Source: JAFGAV01 sp041479055 | Lineage (GTDB): Bacteria > Acidobacteriota > Aminicenantia > Aminicenantales > JAFGAV01 | Direction of reading: 5' to 3' | Assembly: GCA_963702835.1 (NCBI GenBank) | Contig: OY969762.1 | Span: forward strand, 248,001-312,000 | Length of the DNA stretch: 64,000 bases | Shown: positions 1 through 8,615 of the stretch, piece after piece | Numbering within the stretch: position 1 is the first letter of the stretch | How the letters are laid out: the number at the start of each line of letters is the position of its first letter | Program-made: the position numbers and the translations under genes | Notes under the pieces: model-generated | Told to the model about the DNA's origin: nothing | The model's database searches: none | What the model saw: the letters and a program-made list of their open reading frames with translations, nothing else

Positions 1-490
1 CGCCGCCCGAAGCGGCTTTGAGGATGACCGGGTAGCCGATCTGCTGGGCGGCCTTTTTGGCCTCGGCGAAGTCCTGGAGGATCTTGTCCCCGCCGGGGAT
101 GACCGGCACGCGGGCCTTCTTCATCTCCAGCCGGGCGCGGTTCTTGTCCCCCAGCAGGCGGATAGCCGCCGCCGGCGGGCCGATGAAGGTGATGTTCGAG
201 GTTTGGCAGATTTCGGCGAAGCGGGCATTCTCGGCCAGGAAACCGTAGCCGGGGTGGATGGCGTCGGCCTTGGTGATCTCCGCGGCGCTCAGCAGGTTGG
301 GGACGTTGAGATAGCTGTCGGCGGCCTTGGCCGGGCCGATGCACACCTTTTCGTGGGCCAGCAGGGTGTGGAGCGCGGTGCGGTCGGCCTCGGAATAGAC
401 GGCCACCGTCTTGAAGCCCAGCTCGCGGGCGGCCCGGATGATGCGCAGGGCGATTTCCCCGCGGTTGGCGATCAGGATCTTGGAAAACAT
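1..490 (-). CDS. accC: Biotin carboxylase, N-terminal part (cut by window edge)
   Basis: Biotin carboxylase subunit of acetyl-CoA carboxylase (or a related biotin-dependent carboxylase): ATP-dependent carboxylation of biotin on BCCP, in the cytoplasm. The visible 163 residues begin MFSKILIANRGEIALRIIRA, the standard start of the biotin carboxylase N-domain. They continue with HPGYGFLAEN and the FIGPP...LGDKNRAR stretch that enters the ATP-grasp region. The reading frame is open to base 1, so the C-terminal two thirds lie outside the window. The ATG at 490 lies 4 bp after the accB stop, so the two genes are one transcription unit. The identity is secure; which carboxylase it serves is inferred from accB. 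Confidence 0.95.
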   Translation of the reverse strand, partial: MFSKILIANRGEIALRIIRAARELGFKTVAVYSEADRTALHTLLAHEKVCIGPAKAADSYLNVPNLLSAAEITKADAIHPGYGFLAENARFAEICQTSNITFIGPPAAAIRLLGDKNRARLEMKKARVPVIPGGDKILQDFAEAKKAAQQIGYPVILKAASGG

Positions 491-494
491 CAGT

Positions 495-974
495 TCAGCC
501 GGTGGTCAGGATGGAAAAAAGCCGCTGGCCGAACTCGACCGGCTTAGCGTTCTCGACAAAGACCTCCTGGACGACCCCGTCCACGTCGCACTCGATCTCA
601 TTCATCAGCTTCATGGCCTCGATGATGCAGAGAGTCTGCTTCTTCTGGACGGGTTCGCCCGGCTCGACGAAAGGCGGTGAGGCGGGGTTGGGGGCGCGGT
701 AGAAGGTTCCGACCATGGGCGAGGTGATGTAGTGGAGGCCGGCCTGCTGTTCCGCGGCCGCCTCTTCGGCCGGAGCGGCCAGGGGGTTGGCCGGGGACTG
801 GGGCTGGCCGGCTGCCGGGCGAACGTCCGGCATAACCGCCGCCGTCTGTGCCGTGTTTTTGCACATCTTGATCTTGAAGCCTTCCACCTCGAGCTCGAAA
901 TGGGCAAGTTTTTTCTCTTCCATGAGAGCGATGAGCTTCAAAATCTCATCATAATTAATTGTTATCTTTTCCAT
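495..974 (-). CDS. accB: Biotin carboxyl carrier protein of acetyl-CoA carboxylase
   Basis: BCCP, 159 aa, carries the covalently bound biotin between biotin carboxylase and carboxyltransferase in fatty-acid synthesis. An N-terminal helix region (residues 1-40) is followed by an Ala/Pro-rich linker (about 42-78) and a C-terminal biotinyl/lipoyl domain. That domain has the canonical EAMKLMNE motif with biotinyl lysine near residue 122. The extra 'thumb' segment around TSPMVGTFYRAP is also typical of AccB. The length matches bacterial AccB. It is first in the accB-accC unit; a TTGACA-17-TAAGGT promoter sits upstream at 1002-1030. Confidence 0.97.
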   Translation of the reverse strand: MEKITINYDEILKLIALMEEKKLAHFELEVEGFKIKMCKNTAQTAAVMPDVRPAAGQPQSPANPLAAPAEEAAAEQQAGLHYITSPMVGTFYRAPNPASPPFVEPGEPVQKKQTLCIIEAMKLMNEIECDVDGVVQEVFVENAKPVEFGQRLFSILTTG

Positions 975-1001
975 AATTGATCCCTGCCGGAAAGTAGTAA
1001 T

Positions 1002-1030
1002 ACCTTAAAGGCGACAAGGCAAATTGTCAA
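1002..1030 (-). promoter_or_regulatory. Sigma-70-type promoter for accB-accC
   Basis: On the minus strand a perfect TTGACA (1025-1030) is separated by 17 bp from TAAGGT (1002-1007), about 30 bp ahead of the accB ATG. The -35 box is ideal; the -10 box matches only in its TA and final T. Confidence 0.55.
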
Positions 1031-1137
1031 GGAAAAATGCTCGGCTCCGTCCCCAATAAGGGACAGCAGGCCTGTTCCGGTATTTACAAGGCTCGGATAT
1101 TACTGTATTTTGTGTGTCATTCCCTTGAAGGTTGACC

Positions 1138-2241
1138 ATGGCCAATTCGAAGATTAAAAGAGTCGGCATCTTGACGGGCGGCGGGGACTGCCCGGGGCTG
1201 AACGCGGTCATCCGGGCTGTGACCAAGTGCCTTATCAGCCAATGCGGCTTCGAAGTCATGGGCATCGAGGACGGGTTCGAAGGGCTGGTGGAGAACCGCA
1301 TCCGGCCCTTGACCTACGACAGTGTTTCCGGCATCCTCCAGACCGGAGGAACCATCCTGGGCACCTCCAACAAGGCCGATCCTTTTAACTATCCGCAGAG
1401 AGAATCCGGAGAGCTTGTTTTCAAGGACCTTTCCGGCCAGGCCCTGGACAATGCCGCCCGGGCCGGGCTTGACGCCGTTATCTGCCTGGGCGGAAACGGG
1501 TCGATGACCATCGCCCGCGAACTCCAGGCCAAGGGCCTGCAGGTCGTGGGAGTGCCCAAGACCATCGATAACGACCTATGGGGCACGGATGTCACTTTCG
1601 GCCACGACTCGGCCGTAAGTGTCGCGGCCGAGGCCATCGACCGCGTCCACACCACGGCCCAATCCCACCATAGGGTCATGATCGTCGAGGTCATGGGCCG
1701 CTTCGCGGGCTGGCTGGCCCTGGGGGCGGGCATAGCCGGCGGCGCTGACGTCATCCTCATTCCCGAGATCGACTACGACTTGGAGGCGGTTTGCCAGAAG
1801 TTCGCCGACCGGAGAAGGATCGGCCGCCGCTTCAGCATCGTCTGCGTGGCCGAGGGCAGCAAGCCCATCGGCGGCCAGGTCGTGGTCAGGCAAGTCGTGG
1901 AGGGCAGCCCGGAGAGAATCCGGCTGGGCGGCATCGCCACCAAGCTGGGTGAGGACATCGAGAAGATGTGCGGCCTGGAGACGCGGGCCACCATCCTGGG
2001 ACACCTCCAGCGGGGCGGGACGCCCACGGCCTTCGACCGCGTCCTGGCCACCCGGTTCGGAGTGGCCGCCGCGGAGATGGTCGCCCGGGGCGAGTTCGGC
2101 CGTATGGCCGCTCTGCGGGGCGGGGATATCGTGTCCGTTCCGCTGGACGAGGTGGCCGGACGGACCAAGCATGTCCCCCTTGATTCCCAACTCCTCAGGG
2201 CCGCCCGGGCCGTGGGAACCAACGTGGGCCTGAGGGAATAG
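1138..2241 (+). CDS. pfkA: 6-phosphofructokinase, group III type (Gly104/Lys124 pattern)
   Basis: Phosphorylates fructose 6-phosphate to the 1,6-bisphosphate in glycolysis; cytoplasmic, 367 aa. The substrate motif GGGDCPGLNAVIR (residues 14-26), PKTIDND (140-146, catalytic Asp144) and MGRFAGWLA are all present. Lys141 replaces the Gly of classical ATP-PFKs, while the GGNGS loop (118-122) keeps Gly at the '104' position. That combination is known from group III ATP-dependent enzymes, so ATP rather than PPi is the likelier donor. The residue before that Gly is Asn where Asp or Glu is usual. A TTG lies at 1132, but the ATG at 1138 has a GAAGG ribosome site 6 bp upstream and is preferred. Confidence 0.9.
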   Translation: MANSKIKRVGILTGGGDCPGLNAVIRAVTKCLISQCGFEVMGIEDGFEGLVENRIRPLTYDSVSGILQTGGTILGTSNKADPFNYPQRESGELVFKDLSGQALDNAARAGLDAVICLGGNGSMTIARELQAKGLQVVGVPKTIDNDLWGTDVTFGHDSAVSVAAEAIDRVHTTAQSHHRVMIVEVMGRFAGWLALGAGIAGGADVILIPEIDYDLEAVCQKFADRRRIGRRFSIVCVAEGSKPIGGQVVVRQVVEGSPERIRLGGIATKLGEDIEKMCGLETRATILGHLQRGGTPTAFDRVLATRFGVAAAEMVARGEFGRMAALRGGDIVSVPLDEVAGRTKHVPLDSQLLRAARAVGTNVGLRE

Positions 2242-2271
2242 GCCAGGCATCAAGAGTCCCATTGATTTATC

Positions 2272-3597
2272 ATGTTCGACCAGCTATCGGAAAGACTTCA
2301 GAAAGTCCTTAAATACCTCCGCGGCGAGGCCAAGGTCACGGAGAAGAACATGGCCGAAGCCCTGCGCATGCTTCGCCTGGCCTTGCTGGAGGCCGACGTC
2401 AACTACAAGGTCGTCAAGGACTTCGAGGAGCGGATCAAGGTCAAGGCCCTGGACCAGAAGGTCCTGGACAGCCTGACCCCGGCCCAGCAGGTCATCAAGA
2501 TTGTGCGCGACGAGTTGACCGCTGTGCTGGGCGTCGAGGCCAAGCCCCTCCACTTCGCACCCCACCCGCCCACCATCTTTATGCTGGCCGGGCTGCAGGG
2601 CAGCGGCAAGACGACCACCTGCGGCAAGCTGGCCCGCTATGTCCAGGGCCTTCACCGCGCGCCCCTCCTCGTCTCCTTCGACATGAAGCGGCTGGCCGCC
2701 CAGGACCAGCTCAAGTTCATCGCCGGCCAGCTCAAGGTGCCTTTCTATGAGATGACGCCGGCCCACCTGGCCGAGCCCAAAAAGGCCCTGGGGGAGCTCG
2801 TCCAGTACGCCCGCAACCGAAGCTTCGACCCGCTCATCGTGGACACGGCCGGCCGGCTCCATGTGGACGAGGAGCTGATGAACGAGCTGCGGATGGTCCG
2901 CGACATCCTCAACCCCACCGAGGTCATCTACGTGGGTGACGCCCTGACCGGCCAGGATGCGGTGAAGAGCGCCAAGGCCTTCGGCGACCAAATCGGCCTG
3001 ACTTCCATCATCTTGACCAAGCTGGACGGCGACGCCCGCGGCGGGGCGGCCCTGTCCATCGTCGCGGTCACCGGCCGGCCGATCAAGTTTGCCGGAATCG
3101 GCGAGACGCTGGACAAGCTGGAAGTTTTTCATCCCGACCGGATGGCTTCCCGCATCCTGGGCCTGGGCGACCTGCTGACCCTGATCGAGAAGGCCGAGCA
3201 GGAAGCCGACGTCAAGGAGGCCGAGGAGCTGGCCCGCAAGCTGCGCCGGGAGGAGTTCACCCTGGAGGACTTCCGCAAACAGCTCCGCCAGCTCAAGAAG
3301 ATGGGGTCGCTCTCCGGCCTGCTCAGCCACTTACCGGGGGCCGGCCCCTTCAAACAGCTGGCCAAGGCCCAGGTCGACGACCGGAAAGTCCAGCATTTCG
3401 AAGCCATCATCAATTCCATGACCCCTCAGGAGCGGGCCAACGAGAGGATTATCGACGGCAGCCGCCGCAAGCGCATCGCCCGGGGCAGCGGCCGGCCGGT
3501 CCAGGAGGTCAATCAGCTCCTCAAGCAATTCACCGAGCTCAAGAGGATGATGAAGAAGCCGGGCTTTAAGAAGATGGTGTCCAGCCTGCCGTCCTAG
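2272..3597 (+). CDS. ffh: Signal recognition particle GTPase Ffh
   Basis: SRP54 homologue, 441 aa, binds 4.5S RNA and signal sequences and delivers ribosomes to FtsY for membrane insertion. An N-terminal four-helix bundle (1-90) precedes the GTPase domain, with P-loop GLQGSGKTT (107-115), DTAGR (191-195) and TKLDGDARGG (249-258). The C-terminal M domain (about 320-430) is Met-rich and includes the RNA-binding stretch GSRRKRIARGSG. The usual RPAA box reads KRLAAQDQL here, a mild variant. It lies 30 bp after pfkA and ahead of the rpsP block, a common arrangement. Confidence 0.98.
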   Translation: MFDQLSERLQKVLKYLRGEAKVTEKNMAEALRMLRLALLEADVNYKVVKDFEERIKVKALDQKVLDSLTPAQQVIKIVRDELTAVLGVEAKPLHFAPHPPTIFMLAGLQGSGKTTTCGKLARYVQGLHRAPLLVSFDMKRLAAQDQLKFIAGQLKVPFYEMTPAHLAEPKKALGELVQYARNRSFDPLIVDTAGRLHVDEELMNELRMVRDILNPTEVIYVGDALTGQDAVKSAKAFGDQIGLTSIILTKLDGDARGGAALSIVAVTGRPIKFAGIGETLDKLEVFHPDRMASRILGLGDLLTLIEKAEQEADVKEAEELARKLRREEFTLEDFRKQLRQLKKMGSLSGLLSHLPGAGPFKQLAKAQVDDRKVQHFEAIINSMTPQERANERIIDGSRRKRIARGSGRPVQEVNQLLKQFTELKRMMKKPGFKKMVSSLPS

Positions 3598-3609
3598 GGT
3601 ACAGAGCCG

Positions 3610-3638
3610 TTGACTTGCGGGGGGGAATCGGATACGAT
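3610..3638 (+). promoter_or_regulatory. Sigma-70-type promoter ahead of rpsP
   Basis: TTGACT (3610-3615), a 17-bp spacer and TACGAT (3633-3638), just downstream of the ffh stop and about 37 bp before the rpsP ATG. It would drive the rpsP-khpA-rimM-trmD-rplS-rnhB unit in addition to read-through from ffh. Confidence 0.55.
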
Positions 3639-3675
3639 TTAGGCTCAACAACTTCAACCAGAGAGATGATTGACC

Positions 3676-3930
3676 ATGTTATCAATGCGATTGATGCGAT
3701 TTGGAGCGAAGAGCAAGCCGTCCTACCGGATTGTGGTGATGGACTCCCGGTTGCCCCGGGAGGGCAAAGCTAAAGATTTCCTCGGTTTTTATAACCCTCT
3801 CACCGAGCCTGCTGAGATCAAGATTGACCTCGACAAGGCCAAAATGTGGTTGACTCGAGGTGCGCGCGCCTCACGCACTGTTCTATCCCTCATGCAGAAA
3901 GTTTCCAAGCGCGAGAAACTTTCCAAGTAA
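3676..3930 (+). CDS. rpsP: 30S ribosomal protein S16 (bS16)
   Basis: Small-subunit assembly protein, 84 aa. The N-terminus MLSMRLMRFG aligns residue for residue with the typical bS16 start (M-x-x-I/M-R-L-x-R-x-G), which fixes the ATG at 3676 over the TTG at 3670. The sequence continues with KSKPSYRIVVMDSR and FLGFYNP, hallmark bS16 segments. It opens the conserved rpsP-rimM-trmD-rplS operon. Confidence 0.97.
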   Translation: MLSMRLMRFGAKSKPSYRIVVMDSRLPREGKAKDFLGFYNPLTEPAEIKIDLDKAKMWLTRGARASRTVLSLMQKVSKREKLSK

Positions 3931-3957
3931 GGCCGACACGAAGACAAGGAGGTCGCC

Positions 3958-4194
3958 GTGAAAGAACTCGTGGAATTGATCGCCAAAGCGCTCGTGGACA
4001 GCCCGGACAAAGTGCAGGTGTCCCTGCTCGAAGGGGAGCAGACCACCATCATGGAGTTGAAGGTCGCCCCTGAAGACCTGGGCAAGGTTATCGGCAAACA
4101 GGGCCGAACGGCTCGGGCCATCCGGATTATACTCGGCGCGGCCGGGATGAAACTCAAGAGGAGATTCAACCTGGAGATCATTGAGAAAAATTGA
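3958..4194 (+). CDS. khpA: KH-domain RNA-binding protein KhpA
   Basis: Small (78 aa) single KH-domain RNA-binding protein, encoded between rpsP and rimM in many bacteria. The KH motif GKVIGKQGRTARAIR (residues 41-55, GxxG = GKQG) is intact. The start is GTG at 3958, preceded by an ideal AAGGAGGT ribosome site. Its last 14 bp overlap the start of rimM, which implies translational coupling. It is thought to act with KhpB on RNA linked to cell division and envelope synthesis in Gram-positives; the role here is unproven. Confidence 0.93.
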   Translation: MKELVELIAKALVDSPDKVQVSLLEGEQTTIMELKVAPEDLGKVIGKQGRTARAIRIILGAAGMKLKRRFNLEIIEKN

Positions 4195-4699
4195 ACTTCA
4201 GGCTGTCGGCCGAATCCAAAGGACCGATGGGCAAAAGGGGGAGCTCAAGGTCAGGCTTTATCCCGGAGTGAACCTGGGAACCGTTCGATCCGTCCAGGTG
4301 GAGCGGAGGGGGGAAGTTAAAGGTCTAGTCGTCGAATCCTTCCGGCCCGGGCGGAACGGCCGCATCCTCAAAATCCAAGGTATCGACAGTCAGGTTCAGG
4401 CGGAAGCCCTGGCCGGCCAGGAGCTGTATATCCCCCCCGACAGTCTCCGGCCGCCGGAAGAAGGCTCCTACTACCCCGGCCAGCTCATCGGCTGCCGGGT
4501 CCTGACCCGGGATGGCGCCGAGTTGGGCCAGGTGACGGCCGTTATCCCCATCGGAGAATCCGGCCTGCTGGTCGTGGGCCTGGGGGAGGGGGAAATCTAT
4601 ATCCCCCTGGCCGGGGATATATGTATTGAGATCGACCCGGAAGCCGGGCTGATTCGGGTAGACCCTCCCCAGGGTCTTTTGGAATTGAATGAGATTTGA
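4181..4699 (+). CDS. rimM: 16S rRNA processing protein RimM
   Basis: Maturation factor for the 30S head that binds uS19, 172 aa. The N-terminal RimM domain (VGRIQRTDGQKGELKVRLYP) is followed by a PRC-barrel domain (about 95-170) with YYPGQLIGCRV and EIYIPLAGDICIEID. The only in-frame start that preserves the family N-terminus is TTG at 4181, inside khpA. The stop overlaps the trmD start by 11 bp. Confidence 0.95.
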   Translation: MRKIELQAVGRIQRTDGQKGELKVRLYPGVNLGTVRSVQVERRGEVKGLVVESFRPGRNGRILKIQGIDSQVQAEALAGQELYIPPDSLRPPEEGSYYPGQLIGCRVLTRDGAELGQVTAVIPIGESGLLVVGLGEGEIYIPLAGDICIEIDPEAGLIRVDPPQGLLELNEI

Positions 4700-5435
4700 T
4701 ATAATCACCATCTTTCCCGAGATGTTTGCCAGCGTGTTCTCGGGAGGGATCATCAAAAAAGCTCGGGAGAAAGGGCTGCTCCAGGTGGAAGTGCATAACC
4801 TTCGGGATTTCACCGCGGACAAACATCGCCAGGTGGACGACCGCCCCTTCGGCGGCAGCGAGGGGATGGTCTTCAAGCCGGAGCCCATCTTCGCCGCCGT
4901 GGAGAAAATCCGCCGGACGCCCCGCGCCCCGACTTACCTTCTCTCGCCCCAGGGCCGGAAGTTCGACGACCGGCTGGCCCGGGATATGGCTCGCCGCCGC
5001 CAGGTCATCCTGATCTGCGGCCGCTATGAGGGCGTGGACGAGCGGGTCGGCCGGCTCCTGGCGACCGACGAGGTGTCCATCGGCGACTATGTCCTGACCG
5101 GCGGCGAGCCGGCGGCCATGGTCATCGTGGATGCCGTGGCGCGCTTTGTGCCGGGCGTGGTGGGCAAGAAGGGTTCGGTCGAGCAGGATTCCTTCAGCCG
5201 CGGCCTTCTCGACTTTCCCCATTATACGCGGCCCCGCGATTTCCGGGGGATGAAGGTCCCCCAGGTGCTCTTCTCCGGAGACCACCGCAAGATCGCCGCC
5301 TGGAGGCGGAAGAAGGCCTTGGAGAAGACCTGGCTCAATCGGCCCGACCTGTTGGCGGCCGCGGAGCTGGGGCCGGAGGATAAAACCGCGCTGGACGAGA
5401 TCCGCCAAGAAGAGAAAGAAAGGAAGAAATCATGA
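4689..5435 (+). CDS. trmD: tRNA (guanine-37-N1)-methyltransferase
   Basis: SPOUT-class methyltransferase that makes m1G37 in tRNAs with SAM as donor, 248 aa. Diagnostic segments are FDIITIFPEMF at the start, HRQVDDRPFGGSEGMV, the trefoil-knot SAM site SIGDYVLTGGEPAA and HYTRPRDFRGMKVP. The family's usual GGELPA reads GGEPAA, a small variation. It overlaps rimM at the 5' end and rplS (ATGA, 4 bp) at the 3' end. Confidence 0.98.
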   Translation: MRFDIITIFPEMFASVFSGGIIKKAREKGLLQVEVHNLRDFTADKHRQVDDRPFGGSEGMVFKPEPIFAAVEKIRRTPRAPTYLLSPQGRKFDDRLARDMARRRQVILICGRYEGVDERVGRLLATDEVSIGDYVLTGGEPAAMVIVDAVARFVPGVVGKKGSVEQDSFSRGLLDFPHYTRPRDFRGMKVPQVLFSGDHRKIAAWRRKKALEKTWLNRPDLLAAAELGPEDKTALDEIRQEEKERKKS

Positions 5436-5779
5436 GCACCCTAGCCGACTATGAAGACAAGCATCTCAAGAAGGACGTCGAGGAGTTCAACGTCGGAGAC
5501 ACGGTCAAGGTCCACATCATCATCAAGGAAGCCGACAATAAGGAGCGCATCCAGGTCTTCCAGGGGGATGTCATCTCCCGCCGGGGGGTAGGTTTGGGCC
5601 GGACCTTTACCGTGCGGAAAGTGTCTTTCGGCGTCGGCGTGGAGAAGATTTTTCCCCTCCACTCCCGGGCCGTCAAGAAGATCGAGTTGGTCAAACGCGG
5701 CAAGGTCCGCCGCGCCAAATTGTACTATCTCCGCGAATTGAAGGGCAAAGCCGCCCGCCTCAAGGAAAATAGGGTCTGA
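5432..5779 (+). CDS. rplS: 50S ribosomal protein L19 (bL19)
   Basis: Large-subunit protein at the 30S-50S interface, 115 aa. The family signature runs through FNVGDTVKVHIIIKE, RIQVFQGDVISRRG and the C-terminal GKVRRAKLYYLRELKGKAARLKE. The start codon overlaps the trmD stop. Confidence 0.98.
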   Translation: MSTLADYEDKHLKKDVEEFNVGDTVKVHIIIKEADNKERIQVFQGDVISRRGVGLGRTFTVRKVSFGVGVEKIFPLHSRAVKKIELVKRGKVRRAKLYYLRELKGKAARLKENRV

Positions 5780-5846
5780 ACGGGTGTCCCGTCACCAGGC
5801 CCTCCGCCGAGCCGGCCTCCCTGCCCGGCAATCGGCATAAAGGGCC

Positions 5847-6476
5847 ATGCCCGATTTTTTGATTGAACAGAGCTATTTGGACCGGGGGTTCGACAGGATC
5901 GCCGGAATCGACGAGGCCGGCCGGGGCTCCCTGTTCGGCCCGGTAGTGGCCGCCGCGGTCATCCTCCCCTCGTCCTGGATGCGAGGCCGCTCGCCCGAGT
6001 GGCTGGCCGGGGTGGACGATTCCAAGCGGCTCAGCCCGAGGAAAAGGGAGATTCTGGCCCGGTTCATTATCCGGGAAGCCCAGGCGGTGGGGGTGGGCCT
6101 GGCCTCCAATAAAGAGATCGACCGGCTCAATATCCATAAGGCTTCTCTGACGGCTATGAAGCGGGCGGCGGCCGGTCTGGTCCCCGCCGCGGACATCCTC
6201 CTGGTTGACGGTTTTGAGTTGAAAGATGTACATTATATCCAGAAGCGGGTCAAACAGGGCGACCAGAGGAGCATCTCCATCGCCGCCGCTTCCATCGTGG
6301 CCAAAGTTCTCCGCGATCGGATGATGGTCAGCCTGGATGGCCTGTTTCTGGGGCTGGGCCTGTCCCGGCACAAAGGCTACGGCACTCGGGAGCATTTTCA
6401 GGCCCTGGCCGAATGGGGCCCGACGCCGCTTCACCGGCAGAGCTTCAACCTGAGGTCGGACAAGTGGAAAAGGTAA
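5847..6476 (+). CDS. rnhB: Ribonuclease HII
   Basis: Removes ribonucleotides embedded in DNA; 209 aa, cytoplasmic. The GIDEAGRGSLFGPVVAAAV motif (residues 20-38) carries the first two catalytic acids (Asp22, Glu23). DDSKRLSPRKRE, LLVDGF and SIAAASIVAKVLRDR complete the active site. It lies 67 bp after rplS, as in many genomes. Its 3' end overlaps the following TPR gene. Confidence 0.97.
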   Translation: MPDFLIEQSYLDRGFDRIAGIDEAGRGSLFGPVVAAAVILPSSWMRGRSPEWLAGVDDSKRLSPRKREILARFIIREAQAVGVGLASNKEIDRLNIHKASLTAMKRAAAGLVPAADILLVDGFELKDVHYIQKRVKQGDQRSISIAAASIVAKVLRDRMMVSLDGLFLGLGLSRHKGYGTREHFQALAEWGPTPLHRQSFNLRSDKWKR

Positions 6477-8593
6477 TCTCCAAGAAGGACAGGCAGCAGA
6501 TCCTGGAGGCCGCCGATAAATTCGTCAAGGCCGGGAAATATCTGGAGGCCATCCGGGAGTACGAAAAAGTCCAGGAAGAAGACAACCTGGACATCAACCT
6601 GACCAACCTCATCGGCGACCTCTACCTCCGGCTGGGCAAGGGGGAGAAGGCCATCCAAACCTTCCAGAGCATCGCCAATCATTACGAGGCCAAGGGCCAG
6701 TACTCGCAGTCGCTGGCCATCTACAAGAAGATCACCAAGATCAACCCCAACGACATCCCGGCGGCCATCAAAATGGCCGACCTGTACGCCCAGCTGGGAT
6801 TCTCCTCCGAGGCCAAGATGGGATACCTCAAGGTGGCCGAGCGGCTGGAGAAGGAACGCCATATCAAAGGCTTGATCTTCATCTATGAGAAGCTGTGCAA
6901 GCTCGATCGAACGGACTCCCATTCCAAGGTGCGTTTGGCCGACCTATACGCCAAGGAAGGATCCGTGGATGAGGCCGTGGAGATGCTCAACGAAGCGGCC
7001 GAGGCCCTGTTGGAGAGCCAGGAGCCGGGGGAGGCCGAGCATCTGCTCAGCCGGGCCAACTCCCTGAAAAAAGACAATCTCCGCACGGCCTTGAATTACG
7101 TCGTGCTGATGAAGAGGCGGAACCGCCGCGCGGAGGCCATCGTCCTGGCCGAAGAAAACCTGCGCTATCATGCCGACAACGCCGACCTGCTCTCTCAACT
7201 GGGCAGCCTGTATATGGAAGAGGAGCTGTTCCGCAAGGCGGAAGAGATCTTTTCCCGGCTGTATGCCAAGGACCCCAATGACATCAACACCCGGGTCCGT
7301 CTGGGCTACGCTCTGATCAATCTCCGCAAGCTCGACCAGGCCTATGACCTTTACGAGCCCTTGGTCAACACCCTGCTCAGCAAGAACAGGGAAGACAAGG
7401 CCGTAGGCCTTCTGGGACTCCTGGTTATGGGCCGGGACATCTACCTGCCCGCCTTGGAAAAACTGGCCGTCATCTACAAATCCAAGAATCAGAAACAAAA
7501 CCTGGAAGCGGCCCTGCGGGTCCTTCTCCAGGAATACAAGCAGAAGGGCCTGCGGCAGAAGCTCCTGGTCGTCCTTCGCGAGCTGGTGGAGCTCCGGCCC
7601 GACGATGTCGCCCTGGCCGACGAATTCGCCCATATCGGCAGCGAGGTCCGGCTGCCCGTCGGGGCCGTTCGGCCCGAGGGGGGCACCGGCCAATTTTCAC
7701 GCCAGGAAAAGGAAGTCATCCGGGTCAACCTGGCCAAGGCCGACCTCTGTCTGCAGCAGGGGTTGGCCCGCAATGCCAAACGGATCTTGGAAAACCTATT
7801 GCTGCTCTATCCCAACGAGGCGGCTATTTCGAGAAAACTGGAAGCCCTGAAGAAGGTCCAGACCCAAGTCGTCAGCGAGTCCATTCCCGACCTGGTAGAG
7901 AAGGTGGCCGCTCTGGAGCGGAAGCCGGATAGAGCCCGCCGTCCAGCGGCCAAGGCCGAGGAGGACAAGATCGGCGCTGAGCTGAGCGCCAAGGAAAAGG
8001 TTTCTTCAGCCGAGCTGTTCGACGGCCTGGACATCCTGTCCGGCCCCCTGGCCTTCGACGAGAAGCTCTACCCGGATGTCGCTGACCATATTGTTGAAGA
8101 ACTGGGCATGATCGAGGCCATCACCTTCCAGCAGCAGAAGAAGGATACGGCCGTTGTGGAGAAAGAGCTGGCCGACATTATCCGTGATTTCCGCCGGGAC
8201 GTGGACAAGAAGATCGGCCCTTCCAATCAGGATGTCCGCTACAGCCTGGGCATGGCCTTCCTTGATCAAGGTCTCTTCGAGGAAGCTGTCGAGGAGTTCA
8301 AGCTGGCCGCCGCCGACGAAAAACGCAAGGCCGACTGTTTCAGCTTGATCAGCTTGTGCTTCCGCCGCCGGAAAGACTATGTGCGGGCTCTGGACTGGCT
8401 CAACCAGGCCCTGGCCTTGGTCAAGGAAGGGTCCAGCCAGTCCTTTGTCCTGAAATACGAGCTGGCCTCGCTGTTCGAGGAGATGGAACAGAAAGACAAA
8501 GCCCTCGGCCTCTTCGCCGAGGTCAAGGGCTGGAATTCCCGGTTCCGCGACGTCACCCGGCGCATCAAATCCTTGAAGGCCTCGGCCGGCTGA
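6464..8593 (+). CDS. Large TPR-repeat protein
   Basis: About 709 aa of helical repeats with no signal peptide or membrane segment, so probably a cytoplasmic scaffold. TPR-like units recur from the N-terminus (KFVKAGKYLEAIREYEKV, LYLRLGKGEKAIQTFQSIA, YSQSLAIYKKITKINPNDI) to the C-terminus (SLGMAFLDQGLFEEAVEEFKLA). A charged linker lies at about residues 480-530. The frame also opens upstream at 6413. The GTG at 6464 has a GAGG site 8 bp upstream and gives VEKVISKKDRQQ as the start, so it is preferred; it overlaps rnhB by 13 bp. Function is unknown. Translational coupling to rnhB suggests co-expression with the translation block. Confidence 0.85.
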   Translation: MEKVISKKDRQQILEAADKFVKAGKYLEAIREYEKVQEEDNLDINLTNLIGDLYLRLGKGEKAIQTFQSIANHYEAKGQYSQSLAIYKKITKINPNDIPAAIKMADLYAQLGFSSEAKMGYLKVAERLEKERHIKGLIFIYEKLCKLDRTDSHSKVRLADLYAKEGSVDEAVEMLNEAAEALLESQEPGEAEHLLSRANSLKKDNLRTALNYVVLMKRRNRRAEAIVLAEENLRYHADNADLLSQLGSLYMEEELFRKAEEIFSRLYAKDPNDINTRVRLGYALINLRKLDQAYDLYEPLVNTLLSKNREDKAVGLLGLLVMGRDIYLPALEKLAVIYKSKNQKQNLEAALRVLLQEYKQKGLRQKLLVVLRELVELRPDDVALADEFAHIGSEVRLPVGAVRPEGGTGQFSRQEKEVIRVNLAKADLCLQQGLARNAKRILENLLLLYPNEAAISRKLEALKKVQTQVVSESIPDLVEKVAALERKPDRARRPAAKAEEDKIGAELSAKEKVSSAELFDGLDILSGPLAFDEKLYPDVADHIVEELGMIEAITFQQQKKDTAVVEKELADIIRDFRRDVDKKIGPSNQDVRYSLGMAFLDQGLFEEAVEEFKLAAADEKRKADCFSLISLCFRRRKDYVRALDWLNQALALVKEGSSQSFVLKYELASLFEEMEQKDKALGLFAEVKGWNSRFRDVTRRIKSLKASAG

Positions 8594-8613
8594 GGCAGCC
8601 GCGCCGGTTTTTT
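8586..8613. terminator. Hairpin with T6 tract between convergent genes
   Basis: CCGGC (8586-8590) pairs with GCCGG (8603-8607) and is followed by T6 (8608-8613). It overlaps the stop codon of the TPR gene and sits before the convergent barrel gene. It is plausible as an intrinsic terminator for the plus-strand operon. Confidence 0.5.
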
Positions 8614-8615
8614 GG

